DNA from: Bradyrhizobium sp. WSM1743
GTDB lineage: Bacteria > Pseudomonadota > Alphaproteobacteria > Rhizobiales > Xanthobacteraceae
Reading direction: 5' to 3'
Length of the DNA stretch: 64,000 nucleotides
Assembly: GCF_000473065.1 (NCBI RefSeq)
Contig: NZ_AXAZ01000031.1
Span: 23,874-87,873 of the forward strand
Below, piece after piece: positions 37,120 to 45,715 of the stretch; the first letter of the stretch is position 1, and the number at the start of each line of letters is the position of its first letter. The notes beneath the pieces were generated by a model, which saw nothing but the letters and a program-made list of their open reading frames with translations, had not been told where the DNA came from and searched no databases. The position numbers and the translations under genes were made by a program.

Positions 37120-38543
37120 GCGCCCGTTCCACCCACCGTGATACGCTCCATCAGCAGCGATGGCTGGCCGACGCCGACAGGCACGCCCTGACCGTTCTTG
37201 CCGCAGGTGCCGATGCCGGTGTCGAGCGCAAGATCGTTGCCGACCATGCGGATGCGATGCAGGTCGGTCGGCCCGTTGCCGATCAGCATGGCGCCCTTGA
37301 GCGGCGCCCCAATCTTGCCGTTCTCGATCTTGTAGGCCTCGGTGCACTGGAACACGTATTTGCCCGAGGTGATGTCGACCTGGCCGCCGCCGAAATTCGC
37401 GGCGAAGACGCCGTTCTTCACCGAGGCGAGGATCTCCGCCGGATCGCGGTCGCCCGCGAGCATGTAGGTGTTGGTCATGCGCGGCATCGGCACATGGGCA
37501 TAACCCTGGCGACGGCCGTTGCCGGTCGGCTTCATGTTCATCAGCCGCGCGTTCTGACGATCCTGCATGTAGCCGACGAGGATGCCGTCCTCGATCAGCA
37601 CGGTGCGATTGGTCGGCGTGCCCTCGTCGTCGATCGACAGCGAGCCGCGGCGCGAGGCAATGGTGCCGTCGTCGACCACGGTGACGCCCTTAGCCGCGAC
37701 CTGCTGGCCCATCAGGCCGGCAAACGCCGACGTCTTCTTGCGGTTGAAATCGCCTTCGAGACCATGGCCGACTGCTTCATGCAGCATCACGCCGGGCCAG
37801 CCGGCGCCCAGCACGACGTCCATCTCGCCGGCCGGCGCCGGAATCGATTCCAGATTGACCAGCGCCTCGCGCAGCGCGCCGTCGGCGGCCTCGCGCCAGG
37901 ACCTGGTCTCGATGAACTCGGCATAACCGGCGCGGCCGCCATAGCCCTTGCTGCCGCTCTCCTGGCGGTCGCCCTGGCCGGCGACGACCGAAATGTTGAC
38001 GCGCACCAGCGGACGGATGTCGCGATAGCTCTCGCCGTCGGGCCGCAGGATTTCGACGACCTGCCAGGTCGCACCCAGGCTGACGCTGACCTGCCGCACC
38101 CGCGGATCCTTGTCGCGCAGGTAAGCGTCGATCTCGGCGAGCAGTTTTACTTTGGTCTCGAAGCCCGGCGCATCGAGCGGATTGTCGTCGCCATAGAGGC
38201 GGACATTGGTATGCGGGGGCGGCGCCGAGAAGCTGCCGGAGTAGCCGCCGCGCACGGCGGCGACTGCGTCGGCGGCGCGAATCAGCGCCGGCAGCGACAC
38301 GTCGGAGGAATGCGCATAGCCGACCGCGTCGTCCTTGACGGCGCGTAGGCCAAAACCCTGCGAGGTGTCGTAGGTCGCCTGCTTCAGCCGCCCATTGTCG
38401 AACATCAGCGCTTCGGTCTGGCTGTATTCCAGGAACAGTTCGCCGTCGTCAGCGCCCGAAAGCCCGCGCGCGATCTCATGGCGAACCTGGTCGCGGTCGA
38501 GATTGGCACGGTCGAGCAGGGAGGTTGCAGCAGGGTTGGTCAT
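37116..38543 (-). CDS. tldD: Metalloprotease TldD
   Basis: This 475-residue protein is the zinc-binding subunit of the TldD/TldE protease, which acts on unfolded peptides and antitoxins and on microcin precursors in other bacteria. The metal motif is HEAVGHGLEGD (HExxxH) in the middle of the protein, with C-terminal GTCGKNGQGVPVGVGQPSLL. The ATG at 38543 is chosen over 38555 because a purine-rich GGACG lies in front of it. It is the first gene of a three-gene unit with lepB and the nucleotidyltransferase. Its partner tldE/pmbA is not here. Confidence 0.95.
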   Translation of the reverse strand: MTNPAATSLLDRANLDRDQVRHEIARGLSGADDGELFLEYSQTEALMFDNGRLKQATYDTSQGFGLRAVKDDAVGYAHSSDVSLPALIRAADAVAAVRGGYSGSFSAPPPHTNVRLYGDDNPLDAPGFETKVKLLAEIDAYLRDKDPRVRQVSVSLGATWQVVEILRPDGESYRDIRPLVRVNISVVAGQGDRQESGSKGYGGRAGYAEFIETRSWREAADGALREALVNLESIPAPAGEMDVVLGAGWPGVMLHEAVGHGLEGDFNRKKTSAFAGLMGQQVAAKGVTVVDDGTIASRRGSLSIDDEGTPTNRTVLIEDGILVGYMQDRQNARLMNMKPTGNGRRQGYAHVPMPRMTNTYMLAGDRDPAEILASVKNGVFAANFGGGQVDITSGKYVFQCTEAYKIENGKIGAPLKGAMLIGNGPTDLHRIRMVGNDLALDTGIGTCGKNGQGVPVGVGQPSLLMERITVGGTGA

Positions 38544-38679
38544 GCGTCCGTCCATTATCGGAAGATGTGGGGCAAGATAATGGTTTCGGACCGGTTCCGC
38601 GAGGGCTGGAGCGTCACATTACGGAAACGATAGGTGCGGCAGGGACATTTCGTTGAAACGCAGTCGCAAGGATCAATCC

Positions 38680-38815
38680 ATCACCGTCACCCTGAGGCGG
38701 CCGCTTCTTCAGCGGCGCTCGAAGGGCGACGGCCCGGCTGCACCTCGGCCGTTCATCCTTCGAGGATCGCACGGCAGCGCGATCGCGCTGCCGAACTCCA
38801 GGATGACGGGATTGA
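38680..38815. repeat. Dispersed palindromic repeat between tldD and the IalB-like gene
   Basis: CCGTCACCCTGAGG and CGCTCGAAGGGCGACGG on the left pair partly with CGGCCGTTCATCCTTCGAGG and CCAGGATGACGG on the right. It belongs to the common REP-like families. Nothing else in 38544-38836 is recognisable. Confidence 0.5.
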
Positions 38816-38836
38816 GAACGTGCGACCGGGTATTGC

Positions 38837-39370
38837 CTACGGCAGCTTGTCATATCCCTCACCCAGCCCGTTCAGGCTGAGCGGGAAGCCGATGCCTTCC
38901 TCCGGCGTCTCGAAGATGATGAAGGTCGCGGTCTTGGCGCTGCGGAGCTGGCCGAGCAGCTTGTCTTCCAGGACGACCTCGGCGACGCAGCCGTTGGGCA
39001 GGCAGCGGACGAAGCCGGCGCGGCCGACGTCCTGGTTGTCGAGCTTGAGCCCGAGGCCGGAGGGCAACAGCACCCCGAGCGGGGCAACCACGCGCATCAG
39101 GCGGCTCTTCTGGTCGGCGGTCTTGAGCACGATCACGGTCAGGCCGGCATTGGAGCGGTCTTCCGCCACCACGCTCTGGATCAGGGCGCATTGCTCGGTC
39201 TGGGCGCCCGGCGGGGTGTCGCAGCGGATCTGCCAGTCGCCATGGACGGAGCGTACCGCGCCCTGCGCATGAGCAAGACCCGGAAGCGCCAGGAGGACGA
39301 TCGCAGCCACGAGGGCGGCCAGCGCCGGGAGGCCGTTCGCCGGCCTTGCCATCGATCTCGAAAGCCCCAT
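38837..39370 (-). CDS. Invasion-associated locus B (IalB) family protein
   Basis: This 177-residue exported protein has a signal peptide (ALAALVAAIVLLALPGLAHA) and the IalB pattern: HGDWQIRCDTPPG, EQCALIQSVVAED, a central RVVAPLGVLLPSGLGLKLD and a cysteine pair in RCLPNGCVAEV. Bartonella IalB aids erythrocyte invasion. In free-living rhizobia the role is unknown. The ATG at 39370, preceded by GAGGGA, begins the signal peptide. It is divergent from the oxidase operon. Confidence 0.87.
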   Translation of the reverse strand: MGLSRSMARPANGLPALAALVAAIVLLALPGLAHAQGAVRSVHGDWQIRCDTPPGAQTEQCALIQSVVAEDRSNAGLTVIVLKTADQKSRLMRVVAPLGVLLPSGLGLKLDNQDVGRAGFVRCLPNGCVAEVVLEDKLLGQLRSAKTATFIIFETPEEGIGFPLSLNGLGEGYDKLP

Positions 39371-39817
39371 CGGGTCGGTCCCTCTGCTCGCCTGGGTCAC
39401 TCGCACCCTGGCGGACTGATACGGGAATGACGGCGTCTTGAAGGCGATTCCCAAGCAAATTCCACGCCGCCCACGCCGCCATCGCCCGCTCGAATCAGGC
39501 CCCTGCGCGGCTGCCTGTCAGTGCCTAACGCGGGCAATTCCGCTGTCAAGCCGCCGCATCCCGGGAAGCGGTATTTTTGTCTGATGTTACTGGGAAATAT
39601 CTTGCCGGCGATGGCTGGCAGACCAGGCTCAAGACTGCATTGCGATAGATCAAGAATTATGGTTTGAGAGGCTTGATTTCGCGTTCTAGCGATCTGGCCC
39701 CAATTCCTCTTAGAGGTATTCTTGCGTGGCGGTTTGTCGGACTGGCGGATCGAATAAGCGTTTCCCGGAAGCAGGGGAACGCACTTGGGGTGATTTCGTA
39801 AGGGGAGCGCGAACGGC
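39371..39817. other. Divergent intergenic region upstream of the cytochrome oxidase operon
   Basis: A stretch of 447 bases with no gene. AT content rises between about 39570 and 39730, where the oxidase promoter probably lies. The FixK-like site at 39640 is listed separately. The ctaC ribosome binding region is AAGGGGAGCG at about 39800. Confidence 0.5.
39640..39653. promoter_or_regulatory. Candidate FixK2/FNR-type binding site upstream of ctaC
   Basis: TTGCGATAGATCAA fits the FixK2 consensus TTG(A/C)-N6-(T/G)CAA recalled for Bradyrhizobium. It lies about 165 bases before the ctaC start. A 14-base degenerate match can occur by chance, so this is a suggestion. Confidence 0.35.
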
Positions 39818-40672
39818 ATGAGGATGTCGATGGGTCGGGTGGGCCGGCAATTGCTGGGATTGGCCACCATCGCCTTGGTGGCGGCTGGCGTCACGCTGGC
39901 GACGGGCGGTGCGGCATTCGCCGAGCTCGGGCAGCCGGCGCCGTGGGAGTGGACGCTCCAGCAGTCCGGTTCCCCGGTGATGGACAACATCGTCTGGTTC
40001 CACAATTTCCTGTTCGTGCTGATCACCCTGATCACGCTGTTCGTCCTGGCGCTGCTCGTGATCGTGGTCGTCAAGTTCAACGCGAAGGCTAATCCGGTGC
40101 CGTCGCGGACCACCCACAACACGCTGATCGAGGTGGCCTGGACGCTCGTTCCGGTGCTGATCCTGGTCGGCATCTCGGTGCCCTCGTTCCGGCTTCTGTT
40201 CCTGGAGCTCGACGTGCCGAAGGCGGATCTGACCATCAAGGCGACCGGTAAGCAGTGGTACTGGTCCTATGCCTATCCCGATAACGGCAAGTTCGAGTTC
40301 GACTCGCTGATGGCGCAGGACAAGCAGCCCCGCCTGCTCGGCGTCGACAACGAGATGGTGGTGCCGGTCAACAAGGTGATTCGCGTCCAGACCACCGGCG
40401 CCGACGTCATCCATGCCTTCGCGGTGCCGGCTTTCGGCATCAAGATCGATGCCATTCCGGGCCGCCTGAACGAGACCTGGTTCAAGGCCACCAAGACCGG
40501 CATGTACTACGGTCAGTGCTCGGAGCTGTGCGGCAAGGATCACGCTTTCATGCCGATCGCCGTGCGTGTCGTGAGCGACCAGGAGTTCGCCTCCTGGGTC
40601 GAGACGGCGAAGAAGAAATATGCGAGCGGCGGCACCAGCACCTACGCCTCCGCGGCCGGCCCGACGCAATAG
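39818..40672 (+). CDS. ctaC: Cytochrome c oxidase subunit II
   Basis: This 284-residue subunit of an aa3-type oxidase takes electrons from cytochrome c. It has a signal-like N-terminus, two transmembrane helices (about residues 60-85 and 105-125) and a periplasmic cupredoxin domain. The CuA ligands are visible in YYGQCSELCGKDHAFMPI (two Cys, Glu, His, Met), with the earlier histidine in ADVIHAFAVP. It heads the run ctaC-ctaD-ctaB-small protein-ctaG-ctaE. Confidence 0.97.
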   Translation: MRMSMGRVGRQLLGLATIALVAAGVTLATGGAAFAELGQPAPWEWTLQQSGSPVMDNIVWFHNFLFVLITLITLFVLALLVIVVVKFNAKANPVPSRTTHNTLIEVAWTLVPVLILVGISVPSFRLLFLELDVPKADLTIKATGKQWYWSYAYPDNGKFEFDSLMAQDKQPRLLGVDNEMVVPVNKVIRVQTTGADVIHAFAVPAFGIKIDAIPGRLNETWFKATKTGMYYGQCSELCGKDHAFMPIAVRVVSDQEFASWVETAKKKYASGGTSTYASAAGPTQ

Positions 40673-40757
40673 GCGTCGGGTGACGGCTTGAGGGACTGAA
40701 AGCGATAAAGGGCGGGACCTCCAAAGGTCCGAATGGGACGCAAGGCAGGATTTGAAA

Positions 40758-42383
40758 ATGGCAACGAGCGCAGCGGCACACGGCGATCACGCGCAAGCCC
40801 ACGGACATGACGAGCACGCCCATCCGACCGGATGGCGGCGCTACGTCTACTCGACCAACCACAAGGACATCGGCACGATGTACCTGATCTTCGCGGTCAT
40901 CGCCGGCATCATCGGTGCCGCGATGTCAATCGCGATCCGGGCCGAGCTGATGTATCCGGGCGTGCAGGTCTTCCACGAGACGCACACCTACAATGTGTTC
41001 GTGACCTCGCACGGCCTGATCATGATCTTCTTCATGGTCATGCCCGCGATGATCGGCGGCTTCGGCAACTGGTTCGTGCCGTTGATGATCGGTGCGCCGG
41101 ACATGGCGTTCCCGCGCATGAACAACATCTCGTTCTGGCTGCTGCCGGCGTCCTTCGCGCTGCTCTTGATGTCGACCTTCGTCGAGGGCGAGCCGGGCGC
41201 CAACGGCGTCGGTGCCGGCTGGACCATGTATGTGCCGCTGTCGAGCTCCGGCCATCCGGGCCCGGCCGTCGACTTCGCGATCCTGTCGCTGCATCTGGCG
41301 GGCGCCTCGTCGATCCTCGGCGCCATCAACTTCATCACCACCATCTTCAACATGCGCGCGCCGGGCATGACCCTGCACAAGATGCCGCTGTTCGTGTGGT
41401 CGATCCTGGTGACGGTGTTCCTGCTGCTGCTGTCGCTGCCGGTGCTCGCCGGTGCGATCACCATGCTGCTTACCGACCGCAATTTCGGCACGACGTTCTT
41501 CGCGCCCGACGGCGGCGGCGACCCCGTGCTGTTCCAGCATCTGTTCTGGTTCTTCGGGCACCCCGAGGTGTACATCCTGATCCTGCCCGGCTTCGGCATG
41601 ATCAGCCAGATCGTCTCGACCTTCTCGCGCAAGCCCGTGTTCGGCTATCTCGGCATGGCCTACGCCATGGTCGCGATCGGCGGCATCGGCTTCGTGGTGT
41701 GGGCCCACCACATGTACACGGTCGGCATGTCATCGGCGACGCAGGCCTACTTCGTCGCCGCCACGATGGTCATCGCCGTCCCGACCGGCGTGAAGATCTT
41801 CTCGTGGATCGCCACCATGTGGGGCGGCTCGATCGAATTCCGCGCCCCGATGATCTGGGCGGTGGGCTTCATCTTCCTGTTCACGGTCGGCGGCGTCACC
41901 GGCGTCGTGCTGGCGAACGCGGGTGTCGATCGCGTGCTCCAGGAAACCTACTACGTCGTCGCGCACTTCCACTACGTGCTGTCGCTCGGTGCGGTGTTCG
42001 CGATCTTCGCCGGCTGGTACTACTGGTTCCCGAAGATGTCGGGCTACATGTACAATGAGTGGCTCGCCAAGCTGCACTTCTGGGTCACCTTCATCGGTGT
42101 CAACCTGGTGTTCTTTCCGCAGCACTTCCTCGGCCTGTCCGGCATGCCGCGCCGCTACGTCGACTATCCCGATGCCTTCGCGGGCTGGAATCTGGTCTCG
42201 TCGCTCGGCTCCTACATCTCCGGCTTCGGCGTGCTGATCTTCCTCTACTGCGTGATCGACGCCTTCGCCCGCAAGGTGCCGGCGGGCGACAACCCCTGGG
42301 GCGCCGGCGCGACCACGCTGGAGTGGACGCTGTCCTCGCCGCCGCCCTTCCACCAGTTCGAAGTGCTGCCCCGCGTGCAGTAA
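40758..42383 (+). CDS. ctaD: Cytochrome c oxidase subunit I (aa3 type)
   Basis: This 541-residue catalytic subunit has twelve transmembrane helices and carries heme a and the heme a3-CuB centre. Signature segments are WRRYVYSTNHKDIGTMYLIF at the start, FFGHPEVYILILPGFG with the crosslinked His-Tyr pair, WAHHMYTVG for the CuB histidines and AHFHYVLSLG for the heme histidines. The ATG at 40758 is preferred over the TTG two codons earlier. It lies 85 bases after ctaC. Confidence 0.98.
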   Translation: MATSAAAHGDHAQAHGHDEHAHPTGWRRYVYSTNHKDIGTMYLIFAVIAGIIGAAMSIAIRAELMYPGVQVFHETHTYNVFVTSHGLIMIFFMVMPAMIGGFGNWFVPLMIGAPDMAFPRMNNISFWLLPASFALLLMSTFVEGEPGANGVGAGWTMYVPLSSSGHPGPAVDFAILSLHLAGASSILGAINFITTIFNMRAPGMTLHKMPLFVWSILVTVFLLLLSLPVLAGAITMLLTDRNFGTTFFAPDGGGDPVLFQHLFWFFGHPEVYILILPGFGMISQIVSTFSRKPVFGYLGMAYAMVAIGGIGFVVWAHHMYTVGMSSATQAYFVAATMVIAVPTGVKIFSWIATMWGGSIEFRAPMIWAVGFIFLFTVGGVTGVVLANAGVDRVLQETYYVVAHFHYVLSLGAVFAIFAGWYYWFPKMSGYMYNEWLAKLHFWVTFIGVNLVFFPQHFLGLSGMPRRYVDYPDAFAGWNLVSSLGSYISGFGVLIFLYCVIDAFARKVPAGDNPWGAGATTLEWTLSSPPPFHQFEVLPRVQ

Positions 42384-42390
42384 GCAATCC

Positions 42391-42419
42391 GCCGCGGCGC
42401 CCGTGACGGGCGCCGCGGC
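42391..42419. promoter_or_regulatory. Strong hairpin between ctaD and ctaB
   Basis: GCCGCGGCGCCCG and its exact reverse complement are separated by TGA only. There is no following T run, so it is more likely an mRNA-stabilising or attenuating hairpin that sets the ratio of ctaC/ctaD to ctaB message than a full terminator. Confidence 0.7.
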
Positions 42420-42444
42420 GCTATAACGAAGCGAGTAGATCTAA

Positions 42445-43389
42445 GTGTCCGTCCTCGACCATAACGCCATCGACGCCAATCCACGCATCTCCGAGGCGGA
42501 GGTCGGCGACTACATCGCGCTGCTCAAGCCGCGGGTGATGTCGCTGGTGATCTTCACCGCGCTGGTCGGGATGGCGATGGCGCCCGGGCATTTCCACCCC
42601 GTGCTGGCCGTCACCTCGCTGCTCTGCATCGCGGTCGGTGCCGGCGCCTCCGGGGCACTCAACATGGCGCTCGAAGGCGACATCGACGCCAAGATGTCGC
42701 GCACGGCGAACCGGCCGATCCCGCGCGGCCGCATCACCCGCCCTGAAGCCATGGCGTTCGGCATGACGCTCGCCTTCTTCTCGGTGATGACGCTCGGCAT
42801 CCTCGTCAACTGGATCGCGGGCGCGCTGCTCGCCTTCACCATCTTCTTCTACGTCGTGATCTACACGATGTGGCTGAAGCGCTGGACCGCGCAGAACATC
42901 GTGATCGGCGGTGCGGCCGGCGCGCTGCCGCCGGTGGTGGCCTGGGCCGCGGTGACGGGCACGGTCGATGTCGAGCCGCTGCTGCTGTTCGCCATCATCT
43001 TCTTCTGGACGCCGCCGCATTTCTGGGCGCTGGCGCTGTTCCGCTCCGACGACTACGCGCGCGCCGGCATTCCGATGCTGCCGAACGTCGCCGGTCCCGA
43101 CGCCACGCGGCTGCAGATCCTGCTCTACACCATCGTGCTGATCGCGGTCGCCGCTGCGCCCTGGGCGCTCGGCTATTTCGATGCGGTCTACGGCATCGTC
43201 TCGCTGATCCTCGGCGCCGGCATGTTGGTGCTCGCGATCAACGTCTATATGCGCCGCGAACGCAGCCAGTCGCTGCGCGCGACCCGCAAGCTGTTTGCCT
43301 TCTCGATCCTGTATCTGTTCGCGCTGTTCGCGACCCTGCTGGCCGAGGTCGTGTATCGGGCGCTTGCTCCGATGGTTGGGGGCGCATGA
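42445..43389 (+). CDS. ctaB: Protoheme IX farnesyltransferase (heme O synthase)
   Basis: This 314-residue UbiA-family membrane prenyltransferase adds a farnesyl chain to heme b to give heme o, the precursor of heme a for the oxidase encoded around it. The aspartate-rich site lies in DIDAKMSRTANRPIPRGRI and the second polar loop is around FRSDDYARAGIPMLPNVAG. A GTG start at 42445 is used. Seven to nine transmembrane helices are evident. It ends 7 bases before the next small gene. Confidence 0.96.
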   Translation: MSVLDHNAIDANPRISEAEVGDYIALLKPRVMSLVIFTALVGMAMAPGHFHPVLAVTSLLCIAVGAGASGALNMALEGDIDAKMSRTANRPIPRGRITRPEAMAFGMTLAFFSVMTLGILVNWIAGALLAFTIFFYVVIYTMWLKRWTAQNIVIGGAAGALPPVVAWAAVTGTVDVEPLLLFAIIFFWTPPHFWALALFRSDDYARAGIPMLPNVAGPDATRLQILLYTIVLIAVAAAPWALGYFDAVYGIVSLILGAGMLVLAINVYMRRERSQSLRATRKLFAFSILYLFALFATLLAEVVYRALAPMVGGA

Positions 43390-43396
43390 GGCAGGA

Positions 43397-43561
43397 ATGG
43401 CTGACAAACCCGAGCCAGATGGAATCGTCCTCACCGAGGCGCAGCAGAAGAGCCGTCGTCATCGTTCGATCGCAATCGCGCTCGCGCTCGGCGTGCTCGT
43501 GGTGCTGTTCTTCGCCGTCACCATGGTCAAGGGGCCGGCAGTTCTAGTGCGGCCGATGTAG
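43397..43561 (+). CDS. Small single-helix protein between ctaB and ctaG (CoxF-like)
   Basis: This 54-residue protein has a charged N-terminus (MADKPEPDGIVLTEAQQKSR) and one transmembrane helix (IAIALALGVLVVLFFAVTMV). A GCAGGA sequence precedes the ATG. A small gene at this position, between ctaB and ctaG, is conserved in the oxidase clusters of rhizobia and called coxF in some. It probably assists oxidase assembly, but its role is not established. Confidence 0.85.
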   Translation: MADKPEPDGIVLTEAQQKSRRHRSIAIALALGVLVVLFFAVTMVKGPAVLVRPM

Positions 43562-43566
43562 AAAAC

Positions 43567-44241
43567 ATGGATCACGAGCCGACCATATCGCGGGAGCAGA
43601 GCCGGACGGCCGCCAAGGGCCGTCTCGGTGGCCTTGGTTTCAGCGGTCTTGGTTTCAGCGGTCTTGGCCGCGACGCGCTGGTCGCCTCGATCTGCGGCGG
43701 CGTGGTCGCACTCATGGTCGGCGCCTCCTATGCGGCGGTGCCGTTCTACAACTGGTTCTGCCGCGCCACCGGCTTCAACGGCACGACGCAGGTTGCGACC
43801 TCGGCGCCGGCCAATGGCCCGATCGCGCGGAAGATCTCGGTGCGTTTCGACTCCAACGTCGCGCCCGGCCTGCCCTGGAAGTTCGAGCCGGAGCAGAGCG
43901 AGATCGAGGTCAATATCGGCCAGGTCGTGACTGTCTTCTACACGGTGACCAATCAGGCCGCGCGCACCACTGCGGGCCAGGCCGCCTACAACGTCGCGCC
44001 GCTGACGGTCGGCTCCTACTTCCAGAAGATCAACTGCTTCTGCTTCACCGAGCAGACCATGGCGCCCGGCGAGAGGCGCGAGATGCCGGTCGTGTTCTAC
44101 GTCGATCCCTCGGTCGCCGACGATCGCGAGAACGACGGGCTGAACACGATCACGCTGTCCTACACGTTCTATCCGGTGAAGGATCCGGTGGTGAAGCCGC
44201 TCGCCGCCAGCGAGGACGACAAACGCAAGGGAAATCTTTGA
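43567..44241 (+). CDS. ctaG: Cytochrome c oxidase assembly protein CtaG (Cox11, CuB insertion)
   Basis: This 224-residue protein delivers copper to the CuB site of subunit I. It has one N-terminal transmembrane helix (ALVASICGGVVALMVGASYA) and a periplasmic Ig-like domain with the copper-binding motif NCFCFTEQ and, upstream, YNWFCRATGF. The cytoplasmic N-terminus has a tandem repeat, GLGFSGLGFSGLG, encoded by two exact 15-base DNA units (43628-43667). It lies 5 bases after the small CoxF-like gene. Confidence 0.96.
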   Translation: MDHEPTISREQSRTAAKGRLGGLGFSGLGFSGLGRDALVASICGGVVALMVGASYAAVPFYNWFCRATGFNGTTQVATSAPANGPIARKISVRFDSNVAPGLPWKFEPEQSEIEVNIGQVVTVFYTVTNQAARTTAGQAAYNVAPLTVGSYFQKINCFCFTEQTMAPGERREMPVVFYVDPSVADDRENDGLNTITLSYTFYPVKDPVVKPLAASEDDKRKGNL

Positions 44242-44319
44242 CCGCGGGGCTGACGCTCAGGCGGTTGGAAACAAGGGGATAAGTGCCTGATAGGCACGGG
44301 ATTGAGGAGAGAGACGGAA

Positions 44320-45216
44320 ATGGCCACGGCGCACACCAAGCATCACGACTATCACCTGGTCGATCCCTCTCCCTGGCCGGCCGTCGGCTCGCTTTCGGCT
44401 TTCATCATGGCGGTCGGCGCCATCGCCTGGATGCACCACATGTTCTCCGCGGCACCGATCGTGTTCGGCGTCGGCACCGTGGGCGTGCTCTACACCATGG
44501 CGAGCTGGTGGGCCGACGTGATCAAGGAAGCCCAGTACAAGGGCGACCATACCCGCGTCGTGCAGCTGCATCACCGCTACGGCATGATCCTGTTCATCGC
44601 CTCCGAGGTGATGTTCTTCGTCGCCTGGTTCTGGGCTTATTTCAACGCGGCGCTGTTTCCGGCCGATGCCGTCCACGCCACCCGCGATGCGGTGTTCGGC
44701 TGCGGCCTCGGCACCCAGCCCGGTGCCTGCTCGGTCCCCGGCACCTGGCCGCCGAAGGGCATCGAGACGTTCGATCCCTGGCATCTGCCGCTGCTGAACA
44801 CGCTGATCCTGCTGACGTCAGGCACCACCGTGACCTGGGCGCACCATGCGCTGCTCGAGAACGACCGCCAGGGCCTGAAATACGGCCTGATCCTCACCGT
44901 TCTCTTGGGTGCGCTCTTCACCTGCGTGCAGGCCTACGAGTACAGCCACGCTGCGTTCTCCTTCGCCGGCAACGTCTATGGCGCGACCTTCTTCATGGCG
45001 ACCGGCTTCCACGGCTTCCACGTGCTGGTCGGCACCATCTTCCTGCTGGTCTGCCTGTTCCGCGCCTATGCCGGCCACTTCACGCCGAAGCAGCATCTCG
45101 GCTTCGAATTCGCCGCCTGGTACTGGCACTTCGTCGACGTGGTCTGGCTGTTCCTGTTCCTCTGCATCTACGTCTGGGGACGCGGCGCCGAGACCATGGC
45201 CCACGCTGCGCACTGA
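44320..45216 (+). CDS. ctaE: Cytochrome c oxidase subunit III
   Basis: This 298-residue membrane subunit has seven transmembrane helices. It begins MATAHTKHHDYHLVDPSPWP and contains HHRYGMILFIASEVMFFVAWFW, with the conserved membrane glutamate, and a C-terminal WYWHFVDVVWLFLF. It stabilises proton uptake and turnover of subunit I. The ATG at 44320 follows GAGGAGAG. It is the last gene of the oxidase cluster before a terminator 20 bases downstream. Confidence 0.97.
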   Translation: MATAHTKHHDYHLVDPSPWPAVGSLSAFIMAVGAIAWMHHMFSAAPIVFGVGTVGVLYTMASWWADVIKEAQYKGDHTRVVQLHHRYGMILFIASEVMFFVAWFWAYFNAALFPADAVHATRDAVFGCGLGTQPGACSVPGTWPPKGIETFDPWHLPLLNTLILLTSGTTVTWAHHALLENDRQGLKYGLILTVLLGALFTCVQAYEYSHAAFSFAGNVYGATFFMATGFHGFHVLVGTIFLLVCLFRAYAGHFTPKQHLGFEFAAWYWHFVDVVWLFLFLCIYVWGRGAETMAHAAH

Positions 45217-45235
45217 GCCGTATCGAACCGATCAG

Positions 45236-45261
45236 AAAGGGCGGCCGGAGGGCCGCCCTTT
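45236..45261 (+). terminator. Rho-independent terminator after ctaE
   Basis: An 11-base-pair GC-rich stem (AAAGGGCGGCC with its reverse complement, loop GGAG) followed by TTTCG. It separates the oxidase structural genes from the DUF983-SURF1 pair. Confidence 0.75.
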
Positions 45262-45313
45262 CGCGTTCCGGCCGCCGGAAGTTTCGGCGGAAACTGTGAT
45301 AGAGTCCGCCATC

Positions 45314-45715
45314 ATGAACGACAGCGCCGGCACACCCCAGTCCGAAACCACCGTCCTGCAAAGCGCGATGCGCGGGCTTGCCTGCAAATGCCCGCGCTGC
45401 GGCCAGGGCAAGCTTTATGCGGGCTTCCTGACGCTCGCGCCCGCTTGCGACCGTTGCGGCCTCGACTACGCTTTCATCGATACCGGCGATGGTCCGGCGA
45501 TCTTCATCATCATGCTCGCCGGCGCCATCGTCGTCGGCTGCGCGCTCGTGGTCGAGGTCAAGTACCAGCCGCCGTTCTGGCTGCATGCGGCGCTCTGGCT
45601 GCCGCTGATCCTTGCCACCACGCTGTTGCCGCTGCGTGCGATGAAATCGTTGCTGATCGCGCTGCAGTTCCACCACAAGGCGGCGCCGGGCCGGTTGGTC
45701 GATCGCGCGAAATGA
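45314..45715 (+). CDS. DUF983 small membrane protein
   Basis: This 133-residue protein has an N-terminal zinc-ribbon-like cysteine motif (CKCPRCGQGKLYAGF, then CDRCGLDY) and two transmembrane helices. DUF983 genes are regularly found next to ctaE and SURF1 genes in alphaproteobacteria, which suggests a part in oxidase assembly, though the function is not established. Its stop overlaps the SURF1 start by four bases (ATGA). Confidence 0.88.
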   Translation: MNDSAGTPQSETTVLQSAMRGLACKCPRCGQGKLYAGFLTLAPACDRCGLDYAFIDTGDGPAIFIIMLAGAIVVGCALVVEVKYQPPFWLHAALWLPLILATTLLPLRAMKSLLIALQFHHKAAPGRLVDRAK

